Source: Acidisoma silvae
GTDB taxonomy: Bacteria > Pseudomonadota > Alphaproteobacteria > Acetobacterales > Acetobacteraceae
Direction: 5' to 3'
Length of the DNA: 64,000 nt
NCBI RefSeq assembly: GCF_020618775.1
Contig: NZ_JAESVB010000003.1
Coordinates: 372,001-436,000 of the forward strand
The position numbers and the translations under genes were made by a program. Below are positions 27,989 to 45,001 of the stretch, one piece after another (within the stretch, counting starts at the first letter, position 1; every line of letters starts with the position of its first letter). The notes beneath the pieces were generated by a model that had not been told where the DNA came from, ran no database searches, and was given only the letters and a program-made list of their open reading frames with translations.

Positions 27989-28295
27989 GTCTATCGAATT
28001 CGCTCCGTGGCCTCGGCCACGGGGCGCTTAGGAGAGGGGGACCTCTCCGAACCTGTCCAAGACCAGACGTGAGCCGACATGGGTCGGTGCTTAAACGGCC
28101 AGCAGGCCGGCGGTTGGAAGACGGGGAAGCCAGCGATTACGAGGCAGACCTTTCGAGGGCTGCTGACTGAACTTTGGCGGTTCCGGCTTTAAAAGGACAG
28201 GCGAACCGAGCGTCTGCGGCGTGTAAACGCCGCTGATGCTCATGGGAAACCCGGCGGCGCCCAATAGGGTTGTCGCCAAGGTGGCGGAGTTGAAC
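27989..28295 (+). promoter_or_regulatory. Long rplJ leader with candidate L10-binding structure
   Basis: This 307-bp gene-free stretch between rplA and rplJ is too long for a plain spacer. It holds a hairpin CGCTCCGTGG/CCACGGGGCG (28001-28026, one bulge on each side), then a perfect 7-bp stem GGAGAGG/CCTCTCC with a GGGA loop (28031-28048), followed by CTGTCCAAGACC, a sequence type I associate with the L10-leader family. Ribosomal protein L10(L12)4 represses rplJL by binding such a leader. The region ends with the GGAG ribosome-binding site of rplJ at 28286-28289. Structural assignment needs a covariance search. Confidence 0.55.
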
Positions 28296-28814
28296 TTGGA
28301 CCGTACGGAGAAGCACGAGTTCGTCGCTTCGCTCGCGTCTGTGTTCGCAGAGACGTCCATGGTGGTCGTGACCCGTAATAACGGGTTGACGGTTGCCGAT
28401 GTGACCGAACTGCGTCGCAAAATGCGGGCCGAAGGGGTGACCTTCAAGGTTGCTAAGAACCGTCTGGCCAACCTCGCCCTGGAAGGTACCCAATTCGACG
28501 GCATCAAGCCAATGCTGAAGGGCCCGACCGCGCTTGCGTGGTCTAAGGATCCTGTGGCGGCGGCGAAGGTTGCTGTTGAGTTCGCCAAGACTAACGAGAA
28601 GTTCGTCGTCATCGGCGGTGCTCTTGGCTCCCAGACGCTTGATGCGTCTGGCGTTAAGGCGCTGGCCGAACTGCCGTCGCTCGACACTCTGCGTGCAAGG
28701 TTCCTGGGGCTGCTCAATACCCCGGCGACGCGCATCGCAGCTGTTGTTCAGGCGCCGGCCGGCAACCTCGCGCGGGTCTTTGGTGCCTATTCCAGGAAGG
28801 ACGAGGCGGCCTGA
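28296..28814 (+). CDS. rplJ: 50S ribosomal protein L10
   Basis: This protein is the base of the L7/L12 stalk and the translational repressor of the rplJL cistrons. I propose TTG at 28296 as start (DRTEKHEFVASLASVF follows), giving 172 residues, the normal L10 length, with GGAG six bases upstream. The in-frame ATGs at 28236 and 28242 would add about 20 residues (GNPAAPNRVVAKVAELN) that L10 proteins lack and that lie in the presumed leader. Core motifs are VVVTRNNGLTVADVTELRR, KNRLANLAL and GPTALAWSKDP. Confidence 0.95.
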   Translation: MDRTEKHEFVASLASVFAETSMVVVTRNNGLTVADVTELRRKMRAEGVTFKVAKNRLANLALEGTQFDGIKPMLKGPTALAWSKDPVAAAKVAVEFAKTNEKFVVIGGALGSQTLDASGVKALAELPSLDTLRARFLGLLNTPATRIAAVVQAPAGNLARVFGAYSRKDEAA

Positions 28815-28907
28815 TTTCTGGCTGAGCCTGGACTTTCATGGATGTGATGCCGGGAAACCCCCGGCTTGCATTGAACCGATCAAAGTTATTATAGTAGGAT
28901 TTTGCAC

Positions 28908-29285
28908 ATGGCTGACCTTTCCCGCCTGGTGGAAGAGCTTTCGACGCTCACCGTTCTCGAAGCCGCTGAGCTTTCCAAGCTTCTCGAAGAGAAGTGGGGC
29001 GTTTCCGCCGCGGCTCCCGTTGCCGTCGCCGCTGCTGCCGGCCCGGCCGCTGCCGCTGCCCCGGTCGAAGAGCAGACCGAATTCACTGTCATCCTGGCCA
29101 AGGCCGGTGACAAGAAGATCAACGTTATTAAGGAAGTCCGCGCCATCACTGGTCTCGGCCTGAAGGAAGCGAAGGACCTCGTTGAGGGCGCTCCGAAGCC
29201 GGTCAAGGAAGGCGTGAACAAGGACGAAGCCGAGAAGATCAAGAAGGTCCTCGAGGAGAATGGCGCTTCTGTCGAGATCAAGTGA
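28908..29285 (+). CDS. rplL: 50S ribosomal protein L7/L12
   Basis: This is the multi-copy stalk protein that recruits translation factors. It has 125 residues, [20 protein letters not shown], an Ala/Pro-rich hinge (about 38-55) and the C-terminal domain [44 protein letters not shown] 28908 is chosen because TAGGAT lies 8 bp upstream and it gives the canonical N-terminus; an ATG two codons upstream is less likely. It is separated from rplJ by 93 bp and from rpoB by 318 bp with two hairpins. Confidence 0.97.
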   Translation: MADLSRLVEELSTLTVLEAAELSKLLEEKWGVSAAAPVAVAAAAGPAAAAAPVEEQTEFTVILAKAGDKKINVIKEVRAITGLGLKEAKDLVEGAPKPVKEGVNKDEAEKIKKVLEENGASVEIK

Positions 29286-29603
29286 TCTTGACCATCCTGG
29301 GCTTCCAGGCCCGGGATGGGAGATGCGAACTGCGAACGGGGTGGAGATCAGCTTGATCTCCACCCTTTCCGTGGTTGCGGGGTAGGGTTGCTGTTCCTGC
29401 GGCGACGCGCACCCGTTTAAGTTTGTAGAACAGGCCCGGCCGATCTTTGGATTGGCGATTGCGGGCTTGGGGCTGAGCTTCAGCCGTCCTGACGGACGCG
29501 GAGCGGGATGGACTTGGTCGGCTTCGTTCGCGGAGCAGGATCATACTGAGACCGGCCGGCATGGTTTCGGCGCGGTGGTACAATCGAGGGCTAAGGGCAA
29601 GCG
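29286..29603 (+). promoter_or_regulatory. rplL-rpoB spacer with two tandem hairpins (attenuation/processing region)
   Basis: This is a 318-bp stretch without a gene. Hairpin 1: CCATCCTGGGC / GCCCGGGATGG (29292-29319) with one T-G mismatch. Hairpin 2: a perfect 12-bp stem GGGTGGAGATCA / TGATCTCCACCC with loop GCT (29339-29365), followed by TTTCC, which resembles an intrinsic terminator with a short T run. The rest (29370-29603) shows no ORF of note. In other bacteria this spacer holds the partial terminator and RNase III site that set the stalk-protein to RNA-polymerase ratio. Confidence 0.65.
29339..29365 (+). terminator. Perfect 12-bp hairpin, partial terminator between rplL and rpoB
   Basis: The stem GGGTGGAGATCA (29339-29350) is fully complementary to TGATCTCCACCC (29354-29365) across a 3-base loop, followed by TTT. 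Because rpoB has no other obvious source of transcription nearby, termination is probably incomplete. Confidence 0.7.
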
Positions 29604-33784
<4,181 letters not shown>

Positions 33785-33785
<1 letters not shown>

Positions 33786-33829
33786 TCTTCGATTTCGGAA
33801 GCGGGTTCGCCCGCTTCCGGTCTGAAGAT
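33785..33829 (+). promoter_or_regulatory. Nested UUCG-capped hairpin in the rpoB-rpoC spacer
   Basis: A perfect 10-bp stem CGGAAGCGGG / CCCGCTTCCG is closed by the stable tetraloop TTCG (33796-33819). It is enclosed by an outer stem ATCTTC / GAAGAT separated by 5- and 4-base internal strands. No T tract follows, so it is more likely an mRNA stability or processing element than a terminator. Confidence 0.6.
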
Positions 33830-33916
33830 TTGATACGAGTACAACGCGTTCGATAAATCCCTCCTCCTGGCGCGGCTTCGGCCAAGTCAGGAACAGGGTG
33901 TGAAGGTGAAGCCCGC

Positions 33917-38083
<4,167 letters not shown>

Positions 38084-38107
38084 CTTATCGCGAATGTGAT
38101 CGGCGAG

Positions 38108-38138
38108 ATGCTGGACGGGGTTATGCTCCGTCCAGCAT
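38108..38138 (+). terminator. Terminator-like hairpin after rpoC
   Basis: ATGCTGGACGG (38108-38118) pairs perfectly with CCGTCCAGCAT (38128-38138) across a 9-base loop. The following bases TCGTT give only a weak T tract. It sits 24 bp after the rpoC stop. Confidence 0.65.
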
Positions 38139-38341
38139 TCGTTACCCTGTGATAGGTTATTCTAGATTTAACCCTGGGCCAGTCGACGGGCCGCGAGAAA
38201 CGAGGCATTGTCCTCTTTCCCAAAACCCGGCGGGGTGGCGGCTCTCGCACGCGGGTTCGTGTGACGGCTTTGCTACGACACCGAGCCGCACGGAACGTTA
38301 GAAGAGTGGCATCCCTTCACAAGCGCACAGATACCGAGATC

Positions 38342-39388
38342 ATGGATCGGAGCTACCCAGGGGCTGACCAGCCGGAGAGTGCCTCCCGTATCGGGAGCGA
38401 CCTTCGTGAAGCCCGTGAACGTCTCGGCTGGGATATCGACGCAGTCGCTGAGGCATTGCGCCTGAAGCCGGCGTTTGTTCGCGCGATTGAACAAGGCGAT
38501 ATCCGCGATCTGCCCGGCACGGCCTATGCCGTCGGCTTCGTCCGCACGTACGCAACAGCGCTGGGGCTTGACCCCAATGAGGCCATCCGCCGCTTCCGCG
38601 CCGAGCGTGAGGACGTCAACCGCAAGACCGAGCTGGATTTCCCTGCGCCCGTACCGTCTCGCGGCATGCCGGCCGGGGCGCTGGTTCTGGTCGGCGCGGT
38701 GATCGCCATCGGCGGCTATGTCGCCTGGTATCATTATTCCAGCCGCAGCACCGGTTCGACCGAAACGGTCGATGCGCTGCCCGCGCATCTGGAGCCGCTG
38801 GCCCCGCCGCCGGCACCCAAGATGGCAAGCGTGACACCGCCGGCTGCTGCCCCCGCCACGTCGCCGGTTGCGACCGCGCCGCCGGTCGTCGCATCCGCTC
38901 AGCCTGCCGAACCTGACGTTTCTCCGTCATCCGCCGCTGCCGCCGTTCCGCCGCCCTTGCCGGCGGCTGTGGTGCCGAGCCCGAATGCGCAGGTCGCCGC
39001 TTTAACGCCGCCGACCGTGCAGGCGACGGACGGTGCCGCTTCCGGCGCGTCCACGGCGACGCCGGGCGCGACCGATCCCGGCATGGTCATTCAGGCGACG
39101 GCCGATGCCTGGATCGAAATCAAGGATGCGCAGGGCAAGGTCGTCTATCAGACCATCCTGCACCCGGGTGACAGCTATAAGGTGCCGGATCAGCCGCAGC
39201 TGACGCTGACCACCGGCAATGCCGAAGGCACGCAGATCATGCTGGCGGGCAATGTCATCGGGCCGCTGAAAGGCCATGTCCTGCATAATATTCCGCTGGA
39301 TGCCGAAGGCTTGAAAGCGGCCAGCGGTCAGGCGGCGGGTGCGGTGACGCCTGCTGCCCCGGCAGTGCCGCTTCCCGCGGCGCAGTGA
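38342..39388 (+). CDS. RodZ-like helix-turn-helix membrane protein
   Basis: This 348-residue protein has the RodZ layout. A cytoplasmic Cro-type HTH (about 17-85) shows [40 protein letters not shown] and [15 protein letters not shown]. One transmembrane helix follows ([18 protein letters not shown], about 116-133), then a Pro/Ala-rich periplasmic linker and a C-terminal DUF4115 domain ([32 protein letters not shown]). RodZ links MreB to the cell-wall elongation machinery. Location upstream of ispG is the usual alphaproteobacterial context. Start ATG 38342 is preferred; the frame is open to 38261. Confidence 0.88.
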   Translation: MDRSYPGADQPESASRIGSDLREARERLGWDIDAVAEALRLKPAFVRAIEQGDIRDLPGTAYAVGFVRTYATALGLDPNEAIRRFRAEREDVNRKTELDFPAPVPSRGMPAGALVLVGAVIAIGGYVAWYHYSSRSTGSTETVDALPAHLEPLAPPPAPKMASVTPPAAAPATSPVATAPPVVASAQPAEPDVSPSSAAAAVPPPLPAAVVPSPNAQVAALTPPTVQATDGAASGASTATPGATDPGMVIQATADAWIEIKDAQGKVVYQTILHPGDSYKVPDQPQLTLTTGNAEGTQIMLAGNVIGPLKGHVLHNIPLDAEGLKAASGQAAGAVTPAAPAVPLPAAQ

Positions 39389-39434
39389 CGGCGTTCGAGT
39401 CCCAGCCGGGTTCCGGCGGGAACAGGAGCAAGTA

Positions 39435-40577
39435 ATGAACTATCGCGCGTATCAGCAGATCATCCGCCGGAAGTCCCGCCAGATCAGCGTGGGCAATGTG
39501 AAGGTCGGCGGCGATGCCCCGATCAGCATCCAGACCATGACCAACACGCTGACGACGGATGTGGACGGCACCGTCGCGCAGATCCGGCTGGCCGAGAAGG
39601 CGGGCGTCGATATCGTGCGCGTGTCCTGCCCCGATCAGGAAAGCACCAAGGCGCTGAAGGAAATCGTTGCCCAGGCCAATGTGCCGATCGTGGCCGATAT
39701 CCATTTCCACTACCGTCGTGCCATCGAAGCCGCCGAGGCCGGCGCTGCCTGCCTCCGCATCAATCCGGGCAATATCGGCAGCGCCGAGCGCGTGCGCGAA
39801 GTGGTGAAGGCTGCGAAGGATCATAATTGTTCCATTCGCATCGGCGTCAATGCCGGCAGCCTGGAGAAGCATCTGCTCGAGAAATACGGCGAGCCCAACC
39901 CGGATGCGCTGGTCGAAAGCGCGCTGGAACACGCCAAGATCCTGCAGGACCACGATTTTCACGAGTTCAAGATCAGCGTGAAGGCGTCCGACGTCTTCCT
40001 GGCGGTCGCGGCCTATCAGCAGCTGGCCGAAGTCTGCGATCATCCGTTGCATATCGGCATCACCGAAGCGGGCGGCCTGCGCACCGGCACGGTCAAATCC
40101 TCGATCGGCCTTGGCTCGCTGCTCTGGGCCGGCGTGGGTGACACGATGCGCGTCTCCCTCTCGGCCGAGCCCGAGGAAGAAGTCCGCGTCGGCTGGGAAA
40201 TCCTGAAATCCCTCGGCCTGCGCCATCGCGGCGTGCGCATCATCTCCTGCCCGTCCTGCGCGCGTCAGGGTTTTGACGTCATCCGCACGGTACAGGCGCT
40301 GGAAGAGCGGTTGGAACATATCGAAACGCCGCTGACGCTCTCGATCATCGGCTGCGTGGTGAACGGGCCGGGCGAGGCGCTGATGACCGATCTGGGCGTC
40401 ACCGGCGGCGGTGCCGGCCGCCACATGGTCTATAGCGCCGGCAAGCAGGACCATACGATCGACAAGGGCGATATGATCAACCACGTCGTCGATCTGGTGG
40501 AACAGCGCGCCGAAGCGATCCGCAATGCCGAAGCCAAGGCGCTGGCGGAAGCCGCGCCGGCCGCAGCGGCGGAATAA
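39435..40577 (+). CDS. ispG: 4-hydroxy-3-methylbut-2-enyl diphosphate synthase (flavodoxin) IspG
   Basis: This [4Fe-4S] enzyme of the MEP isoprenoid pathway converts MEcPP to HMBPP. It has 380 residues: [46 protein letters not shown] and [19 protein letters not shown]. The cluster ligands lie in [13 protein letters not shown] and [10 protein letters not shown]. An Ala-rich tail ends the protein. It is preceded by the RodZ-like gene (46-bp gap) and followed by a strong terminator at 40607. Product isoprenoids feed ubiquinone and hopanoids, for which ubiG and hpnN are also in the window. Confidence 0.97.
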   Translation: MNYRAYQQIIRRKSRQISVGNVKVGGDAPISIQTMTNTLTTDVDGTVAQIRLAEKAGVDIVRVSCPDQESTKALKEIVAQANVPIVADIHFHYRRAIEAAEAGAACLRINPGNIGSAERVREVVKAAKDHNCSIRIGVNAGSLEKHLLEKYGEPNPDALVESALEHAKILQDHDFHEFKISVKASDVFLAVAAYQQLAEVCDHPLHIGITEAGGLRTGTVKSSIGLGSLLWAGVGDTMRVSLSAEPEEEVRVGWEILKSLGLRHRGVRIISCPSCARQGFDVIRTVQALEERLEHIETPLTLSIIGCVVNGPGEALMTDLGVTGGGAGRHMVYSAGKQDHTIDKGDMINHVVDLVEQRAEAIRNAEAKALAEAAPAAAAE

Positions 40578-40606
40578 GTCCGCTTCATTACCGGCTCGCG
40601 CCTGCT

Positions 40607-40637
40607 ACCCGCTCTCCGCATAGGGGGGCGGGTTTTC
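40607..40637 (+). terminator. Rho-independent terminator after ispG
   Basis: ACCCGCTCTCC (40607-40617) pairs with GGGGGGCGGGT (40623-40633) across GCATA with one or two wobble/mismatch positions, followed by TTTTCGTTT. It separates ispG from hisS, which then needs its own promoter within about 45 bp. Confidence 0.8.
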
Positions 40638-40683
40638 GTTTGCTACTAAGAAACAAGAACCTTCAGTCAAGGCACCCATATTC

Positions 40684-41943
40684 GTGTCCAGCCTTCAGCC
40701 TGTCCGTGGTACCCGTGATCTCATTGGCGAGGACCAGCGCCGCTACCGCCACGTGACCGAGACCGCACGCCATGTGTCGGGCCTGTACGGCTTCGAGGAA
40801 TGGCAGACGCCGATCTTCGAGGATACGGGCGTCTTCTCCCGCACGCTGGGAGAGACCTCGGACGTCGTGACGAAGGAAATGTACACCTTCACCGATCGCG
40901 GCGGCGACAGCGTGACGCTGCGTCCGGAAGGCACGGCCGCCGTGTGCCGCGCTTTGGTCAGCAACGGGCTGACGCAGTCCCTGCCACTGAAGGTTTTCTA
41001 CGCGGGGCCGATGTTCCGCTACGAGCGACCGCAAAAGGGCCGCTACCGCCAGTTCCACCAGATCGGCATCGAGCTGATCGGCCCGGCCGAGCCGCTGGCG
41101 GACGCCGAAGTGATCGCCTGCGGCTGGCAGATTCTGACCGCCCTCGGCATCGCCGACAGCGTGACGCTTGAGATCAATACGCTGGGTGATGCCGAGAGCC
41201 GTGCCGCCTATCGCGCCGCGCTGGTCGAATACTTCACCCGCTTCGCGGCCGATCTGTCCGCCGACAGCAAGCAGCGGCTTGAGAAGAATCCGCTGCGCAT
41301 CCTCGACAGCAAGGACGAAGGCGACCGTAAGATTGTCGCTGACGCACCGACGATCGCCGCTCATCTGACGCCGCTTGCAGCCGGTTTTTACGACTCTGTG
41401 CGGAATTCCCTGACGGCGCTCGGCATTCCCTTCGTCGAGAATCCACGCATCGTCCGTGGCCTGGACTACTACAACCACACCGCCTTCGAATTCGTGACGA
41501 CGCAGCTGGGTGCCCAGGGCACGGTCATGGGCGGCGGCCGCTATGATGGTCTGGTGAAGCAGATGGGCGGGCCGGAAACCCCGGCCGTCGGCTGGGCCGC
41601 CGGGATCGAACGCCTGGCCATGCTCATCGCCGAGCCCAAGACCGATGCGGCGCCAATCGCCGTTATTCCGGCGGGTGACGACGCGGAGGCCGCCGCCTTC
41701 GGCATCGTGCAGCGGCTGCGCGCGGGCGGCATCCGGGCCGATATCGGCTATAAGGGCAACCTGCGCCGCCGCATGGAACGCGCGAACAAGGCCGGCGCGC
41801 GGGCCGCGATCATTCTCGGGTCCGAGGAAGCCGCGCGTGGCGTCGCGCAGTTGAAGGATCTCGTCTCTGGCACGCAGAGCGAAGTTTCGCTCGACGCGCT
41901 TCTGGAAGCCGTGCGCGCCCTGCCATCAGGATCGCCCGCGTGA
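40684..41943 (+). CDS. hisS: Histidine--tRNA ligase
   Basis: This class II aminoacyl-tRNA synthetase charges tRNA-His. The 419 residues begin at GTG 40684, giving [17 protein letters not shown]. Motif 2 reads [16 protein letters not shown], the histidine-specific loops are [13 protein letters not shown] and MGGGRYDGL, and motif 3 is [15 protein letters not shown]-terminal anticodon-binding domain follows ([19 protein letters not shown]). No ATG lies near; the GTG is consistent with the conserved N-terminus. It overlaps prfA by 4 bp (GTGA). Confidence 0.96.
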   Translation: MSSLQPVRGTRDLIGEDQRRYRHVTETARHVSGLYGFEEWQTPIFEDTGVFSRTLGETSDVVTKEMYTFTDRGGDSVTLRPEGTAAVCRALVSNGLTQSLPLKVFYAGPMFRYERPQKGRYRQFHQIGIELIGPAEPLADAEVIACGWQILTALGIADSVTLEINTLGDAESRAAYRAALVEYFTRFAADLSADSKQRLEKNPLRILDSKDEGDRKIVADAPTIAAHLTPLAAGFYDSVRNSLTALGIPFVENPRIVRGLDYYNHTAFEFVTTQLGAQGTVMGGGRYDGLVKQMGGPETPAVGWAAGIERLAMLIAEPKTDAAPIAVIPAGDDAEAAAFGIVQRLRAGGIRADIGYKGNLRRRMERANKAGARAAIILGSEEAARGVAQLKDLVSGTQSEVSLDALLEAVRALPSGSPA

Positions 41944-43004
41944 GTCTGGCCGCCAAGTTCGACGATATTCTGGCCCGATCGGAAGAACTCCGCGACCTTT
42001 TGGCATCCGGCGTGCAGGGCAAGGCATTCGTGCGTGCCTCCCGCGAATTGGCCGAACTCGATCAGGTCGTGGGTCTGATCTCCGACCTGCGGGCGACCGA
42101 GCAGAATCTCAGCGAAGCGACGGCGCTGCTGGCGGACCCGGAAATGCGCGAACTGGCTGAGGCCGAGGCGCAGTCGCTGAAACAGCGGATTCCGGTGCTG
42201 GAGCATGATATTCAGCTGGCGCTGCTGCCGAAGGACGAGGCGGACGAGCGTTCGGCGATCCTGGAAGTGCGTCCGGCGGCGGGTGGCGATGAAGCCGGGC
42301 TCTTCGCCTCCCAGCTTTTCGGCATGTATCAGCGCTATGCCGAGGGCCAGGGCTGGCGTTTCGAGGTAATGGAATATGGCGAGACGGAGCTGGGCGGCCT
42401 GAAGGAAGGCATTGCCAGCATCACCGGCCGCAATGTCTTCGCCCGTTTGAAATTCGAATCCGGCGTGCATCGCGTGCAGCGCGTGCCGGAGACGGAGAAC
42501 CAGGGCCGTATCCATACGTCCACCGTGACCGTCGCCGTGCTGCCGGAAGCGGAAGAGGTGGATGTTGAGATCAATGAGACGGATCTGCGCATCGACGTTT
42601 ATCGCGCCTCGGGCGCCGGCGGCCAGCACGTCAACAAGACGGAAAGCGCCGTCCGCATCACGCATATTCCGACAGGCATCGTCGTCGCGATGCAGGAGGA
42701 GAAGAGCCAGCATAAGAACCGCGCCAAGGCGATGAAGATCCTGCGCGCGCGGATGTATGAGCGTGAGCGCGCAAGCCTGCATGCCACCCGCGCGGCGGAC
42801 CGCAAGTCCCAGGTCGGTACCGGCGACCGTAGCGAGCGCATCCGCACCTATAATTTCCCGCAAGGCCGGGTGACGGATCATCGCATCAACCTCACCCTGT
42901 ATAAAATCGACCGGGTGATCATGGGCGAGCTGGACGAGGTTGTGCAGGCGCTGATGGCCGATGATGAGGCGGCGCGCCTTGCGAGCTTCGCCTCCGCGGC
43001 CTGA
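41940..43004 (+). CDS. prfA: Peptide chain release factor 1
   Basis: RF1 recognises UAA/UAG stop codons and triggers peptide release. The 354-residue protein starts at GTG in a GTGA overlap with hisS. It shows [15 protein letters not shown], the catalytic GGQ at 227-229 ([19 protein letters not shown]) and [15 protein letters not shown]. The GGQ glutamine is the methylation target of PrmC, encoded 2 bp downstream. In many alphaproteobacteria this pair follows ptsP; here it follows hisS. Confidence 0.97.
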   Translation: MSLAAKFDDILARSEELRDLLASGVQGKAFVRASRELAELDQVVGLISDLRATEQNLSEATALLADPEMRELAEAEAQSLKQRIPVLEHDIQLALLPKDEADERSAILEVRPAAGGDEAGLFASQLFGMYQRYAEGQGWRFEVMEYGETELGGLKEGIASITGRNVFARLKFESGVHRVQRVPETENQGRIHTSTVTVAVLPEAEEVDVEINETDLRIDVYRASGAGGQHVNKTESAVRITHIPTGIVVAMQEEKSQHKNRAKAMKILRARMYERERASLHATRAADRKSQVGTGDRSERIRTYNFPQGRVTDHRINLTLYKIDRVIMGELDEVVQALMADDEAARLASFASAA

Positions 43005-43006
43005 TC

Positions 43007-43849
43007 ATGGATCTCGACGCCGCTTTGCGTGATGCGACGCGACGGCTGACGGAAGCCGAGATCGAGGGGCCGAACCGTGAGGCCCGCATCCTTCTGATGC
43101 ACGCCATCGGCGCCGATCAGACCGGGTTGCTGCGCCGCCGGGGCGGCAAGCTGACGGAGGCGGAAGCCGGGACATTTCAGGCCATGGTCACGCGCCGGGC
43201 CGCGCGCGAGCCGGCGGCCGTGATCATCGGCCACCGGGAATTCTGGAGTCTCGATTTCCTCGTCACTGCCGATACGTTGATTCCACGCCCGGATTCGGAA
43301 ACCGTGATCGAGGCCGCGCTGGATTATCGTCGCGACCGGCCGCCATCGCGCATTCTGGACCTTGGTACCGGCACTGGCTGTCTGCTGCTGTCGGCGCTAT
43401 CGGAATTTCAGGACGCTTGGGGGCTGGGCGTCGATCTGTCGCCGCCTGCTGCTTTGGTCGCAGAGGCCAATGCGCGGCGTTTGGGTCTGGCCGATCGGGC
43501 CGCGATCATGGTCGGGCGCTGGACCGATGCTCTGGCCGGGCGGTTTGACCTCATCCTGTCCAACCCGCCCTATATTCCAGCCGGCGACATTCCGGGCCTG
43601 ATGCCGGAGGTCGAACGGTTCGAACCGCATCTGGCACTCGACGGCGGACCGGACGGGCTTGACCCGTATCGCCGTCTGTTTGGCGATTTGCCCCGGATTT
43701 TGTTGCCCGGCGGGCTGGCTTTGTTTGAATTCGGCATCGGTCAGGCTGAGGCGCTGGTGGCGCTGGCAGAGACCTTGTCTTTGAAGGTTATCGACGTGCG
43801 GCGCGATCTCGCCGGGCAGCCCCGAGTCTTGGCTGTGTCCCACCCTTAA
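43007..43849 (+). CDS. prmC: Peptide chain release factor N5-glutamine methyltransferase PrmC
   Basis: This enzyme methylates the GGQ glutamine of release factors. It has 280 residues with an N-terminal helical domain and the substrate loop GHREFWSLDFLVTADTLIPR. The SAM site is ILDLGTGTGCLLLSAL, and the catalytic NPPY (186-189) lies in SNPPYIPAGD. It is 2 bp from prfA, with which it acts. About 225 bp of gene-free sequence follow, with a short GGCACGC/GCGTGCC hairpin at 43870-43889 that lacks a T tract. Confidence 0.96.
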   Translation: MDLDAALRDATRRLTEAEIEGPNREARILLMHAIGADQTGLLRRRGGKLTEAEAGTFQAMVTRRAAREPAAVIIGHREFWSLDFLVTADTLIPRPDSETVIEAALDYRRDRPPSRILDLGTGTGCLLLSALSEFQDAWGLGVDLSPPAALVAEANARRLGLADRAAIMVGRWTDALAGRFDLILSNPPYIPAGDIPGLMPEVERFEPHLALDGGPDGLDPYRRLFGDLPRILLPGGLALFEFGIGQAEALVALAETLSLKVIDVRRDLAGQPRVLAVSHP

Positions 43850-44074
43850 AAAAACGGTTGGCTTCCCGTGGCACGCGGGCTAGCGTGCCGCCTGCAAGGT
43901 GAAGCGGTCCTGGACGGCTGACCTGCAGCGTTCTCCGGTGCTGTTGCTTGGGCGGTTGTCCCGAAGCCAAATCGTGGAACCCCAAAGTCCGAAGCGTGCG
44001 ACTGGCTGCCGATAGACCCTCGTGACTTTCACGAGCTGGCCAGTCTGCTAACAGGAAAGCGACTTGTCCTAGTA

Positions 44075-44560
44075 ATGAACATCAAACGTATGCGCGGTCG
44101 CGGCCATCGTGGAAACGGCGCCAATGGTGGTGGGGGCGGCGGCAATGGTGGCCAGATCCGGCACCAGAGCTCCGGCGGCTCCAACGGTATTCCGCTGAAC
44201 CGCAACCATGTCTTCGACAGCAATGGTCCCGATCTTCGTATCCGTGGCACGGCGCAGCAGTTGTTCGAGAAATATCTGCAGCTTGGACGGGATGCGACCA
44301 GCGCGGGAGATCGCGTGATGGGCGAGGGCTATTTCCAGCATGCCGAGCATTACTTCCGCATCGTCAGCGCCATGAACCAGGCGGCGGCCCAGCATCAACA
44401 GCAGCAGCCGGCGCAGCAGACCAACCAGAACCGCCGCCAGGGCAATGATGACGGGTCTGCGGGCGATGAGTTCGAAGGCCAAAGCGAAGCCGAGGAAAGC
44501 CGCCCGGTGGCCGTTGAAGCCCGGGAAATTCCGATCGCCGTCGCCGCACCGGAAGCCTGA
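44075..44560 (+). CDS. DUF4167 domain-containing protein
   Basis: This 161-residue protein begins with a basic, glycine-rich head (MNIKRMRGRGHRGNG, then a GGGGG run) followed by NHVFDSNGPDLRIRGTAQ and QLFEKYLQLGRDATSAGDRV, then GEGYFQHAEHYFRIV. This is the DUF4167 core. A Gln/Ala-rich and acidic tail follows. The head suggests nucleic-acid contact, but no function is established. The gene regularly follows prfA-prmC in alphaproteobacteria, as here. Confidence 0.9.
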   Translation: MNIKRMRGRGHRGNGANGGGGGGNGGQIRHQSSGGSNGIPLNRNHVFDSNGPDLRIRGTAQQLFEKYLQLGRDATSAGDRVMGEGYFQHAEHYFRIVSAMNQAAAQHQQQQPAQQTNQNRRQGNDDGSAGDEFEGQSEAEESRPVAVEAREIPIAVAAPEA

Positions 44561-44596
44561 TTTTGGCCTAGGTTGTCAGGATTTCGTTGAACTAAT

Positions 44597-44670
44597 GTCA
44601 TTCCCGCGAAAGTGGGAATCTTCTTTGCTACGAGTGGCAACAAGAAGATGCCCGCTTTCGCGGGCATGAC
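44597..44670. repeat. REP-like inverted repeat element
   Basis: Left arm 44597-44625 (GTCATTCCCGCGAAAG, TGGGAATCTTCTT) and right arm 44643-44670 (AGAAGATGCCCGC, TTTCGCGGGCATGAC) are imperfect inverted copies of each other about 28 bases long around a 17-base loop. Each arm can also fold alone as CCCGC-GAAA-G(T/C)GGG or its complement. The arrangement resembles bacterial REP/BIME-type interspersed repeats and lies between convergent genes. Other copies were not seen in this window. Confidence 0.7.
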
Positions 44671-44719
44671 GGCTGAGCGATTATGATGAAACCTGACAGG
44701 CTCGAGGCTGAATTCATGC

Positions 44720-45001
44720 TCAGCCTCTGAGGCTGGGCAGAATGTGAAAGCCGGGTTCCTCCGGCGGGGGCGCGATTTCTTCCTCGATCGCCTCCACCTG
44801 CGCGAAGCGTGGGCCGCGCCGGCAATTCCGGGCCAATTCCTCCACCGCATCCGCGGTTCCGCTGATTAGCGCTTCCACCGACCCGTCCGCCGTATTGCGG
44901 ACCCATCCGTCGATGCCGAGCGTATTGGCCTGGTCGGCCATCCAGGCGCGGTAACCCACGCCCTGCACGCGCCCCGAGATGATCAGTCGCTTGCTGCTCA
45001 T
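44720..45001 (-). CDS. Acylphosphatase
   Basis: This small enzyme hydrolyses carboxyl-phosphate bonds. It has 93 residues: KRLIISGRVQGVGYRAWM with the phosphate loop and catalytic Arg18, then IDGWVRNTADGSVEALISG with Asn36. Both catalytic residues are present and length is typical (about 90). Its start overlaps the ATP12 gene stop by 4 bp, so it is the last gene of a leftward run. The physiological substrate is unknown, as for the family in general. Confidence 0.94.
   Translation of the reverse strand: MSSKRLIISGRVQGVGYRAWMADQANTLGIDGWVRNTADGSVEALISGTADAVEELARNCRRGPRFAQVEAIEEEIAPPPEEPGFHILPSLRG

Noticed and set aside
43870-43889. GGCACGC/GCGTGCC hairpin after prmC as an intrinsic terminator
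   Set aside because: The stem is short and lacks a T tract, so termination is not supported.
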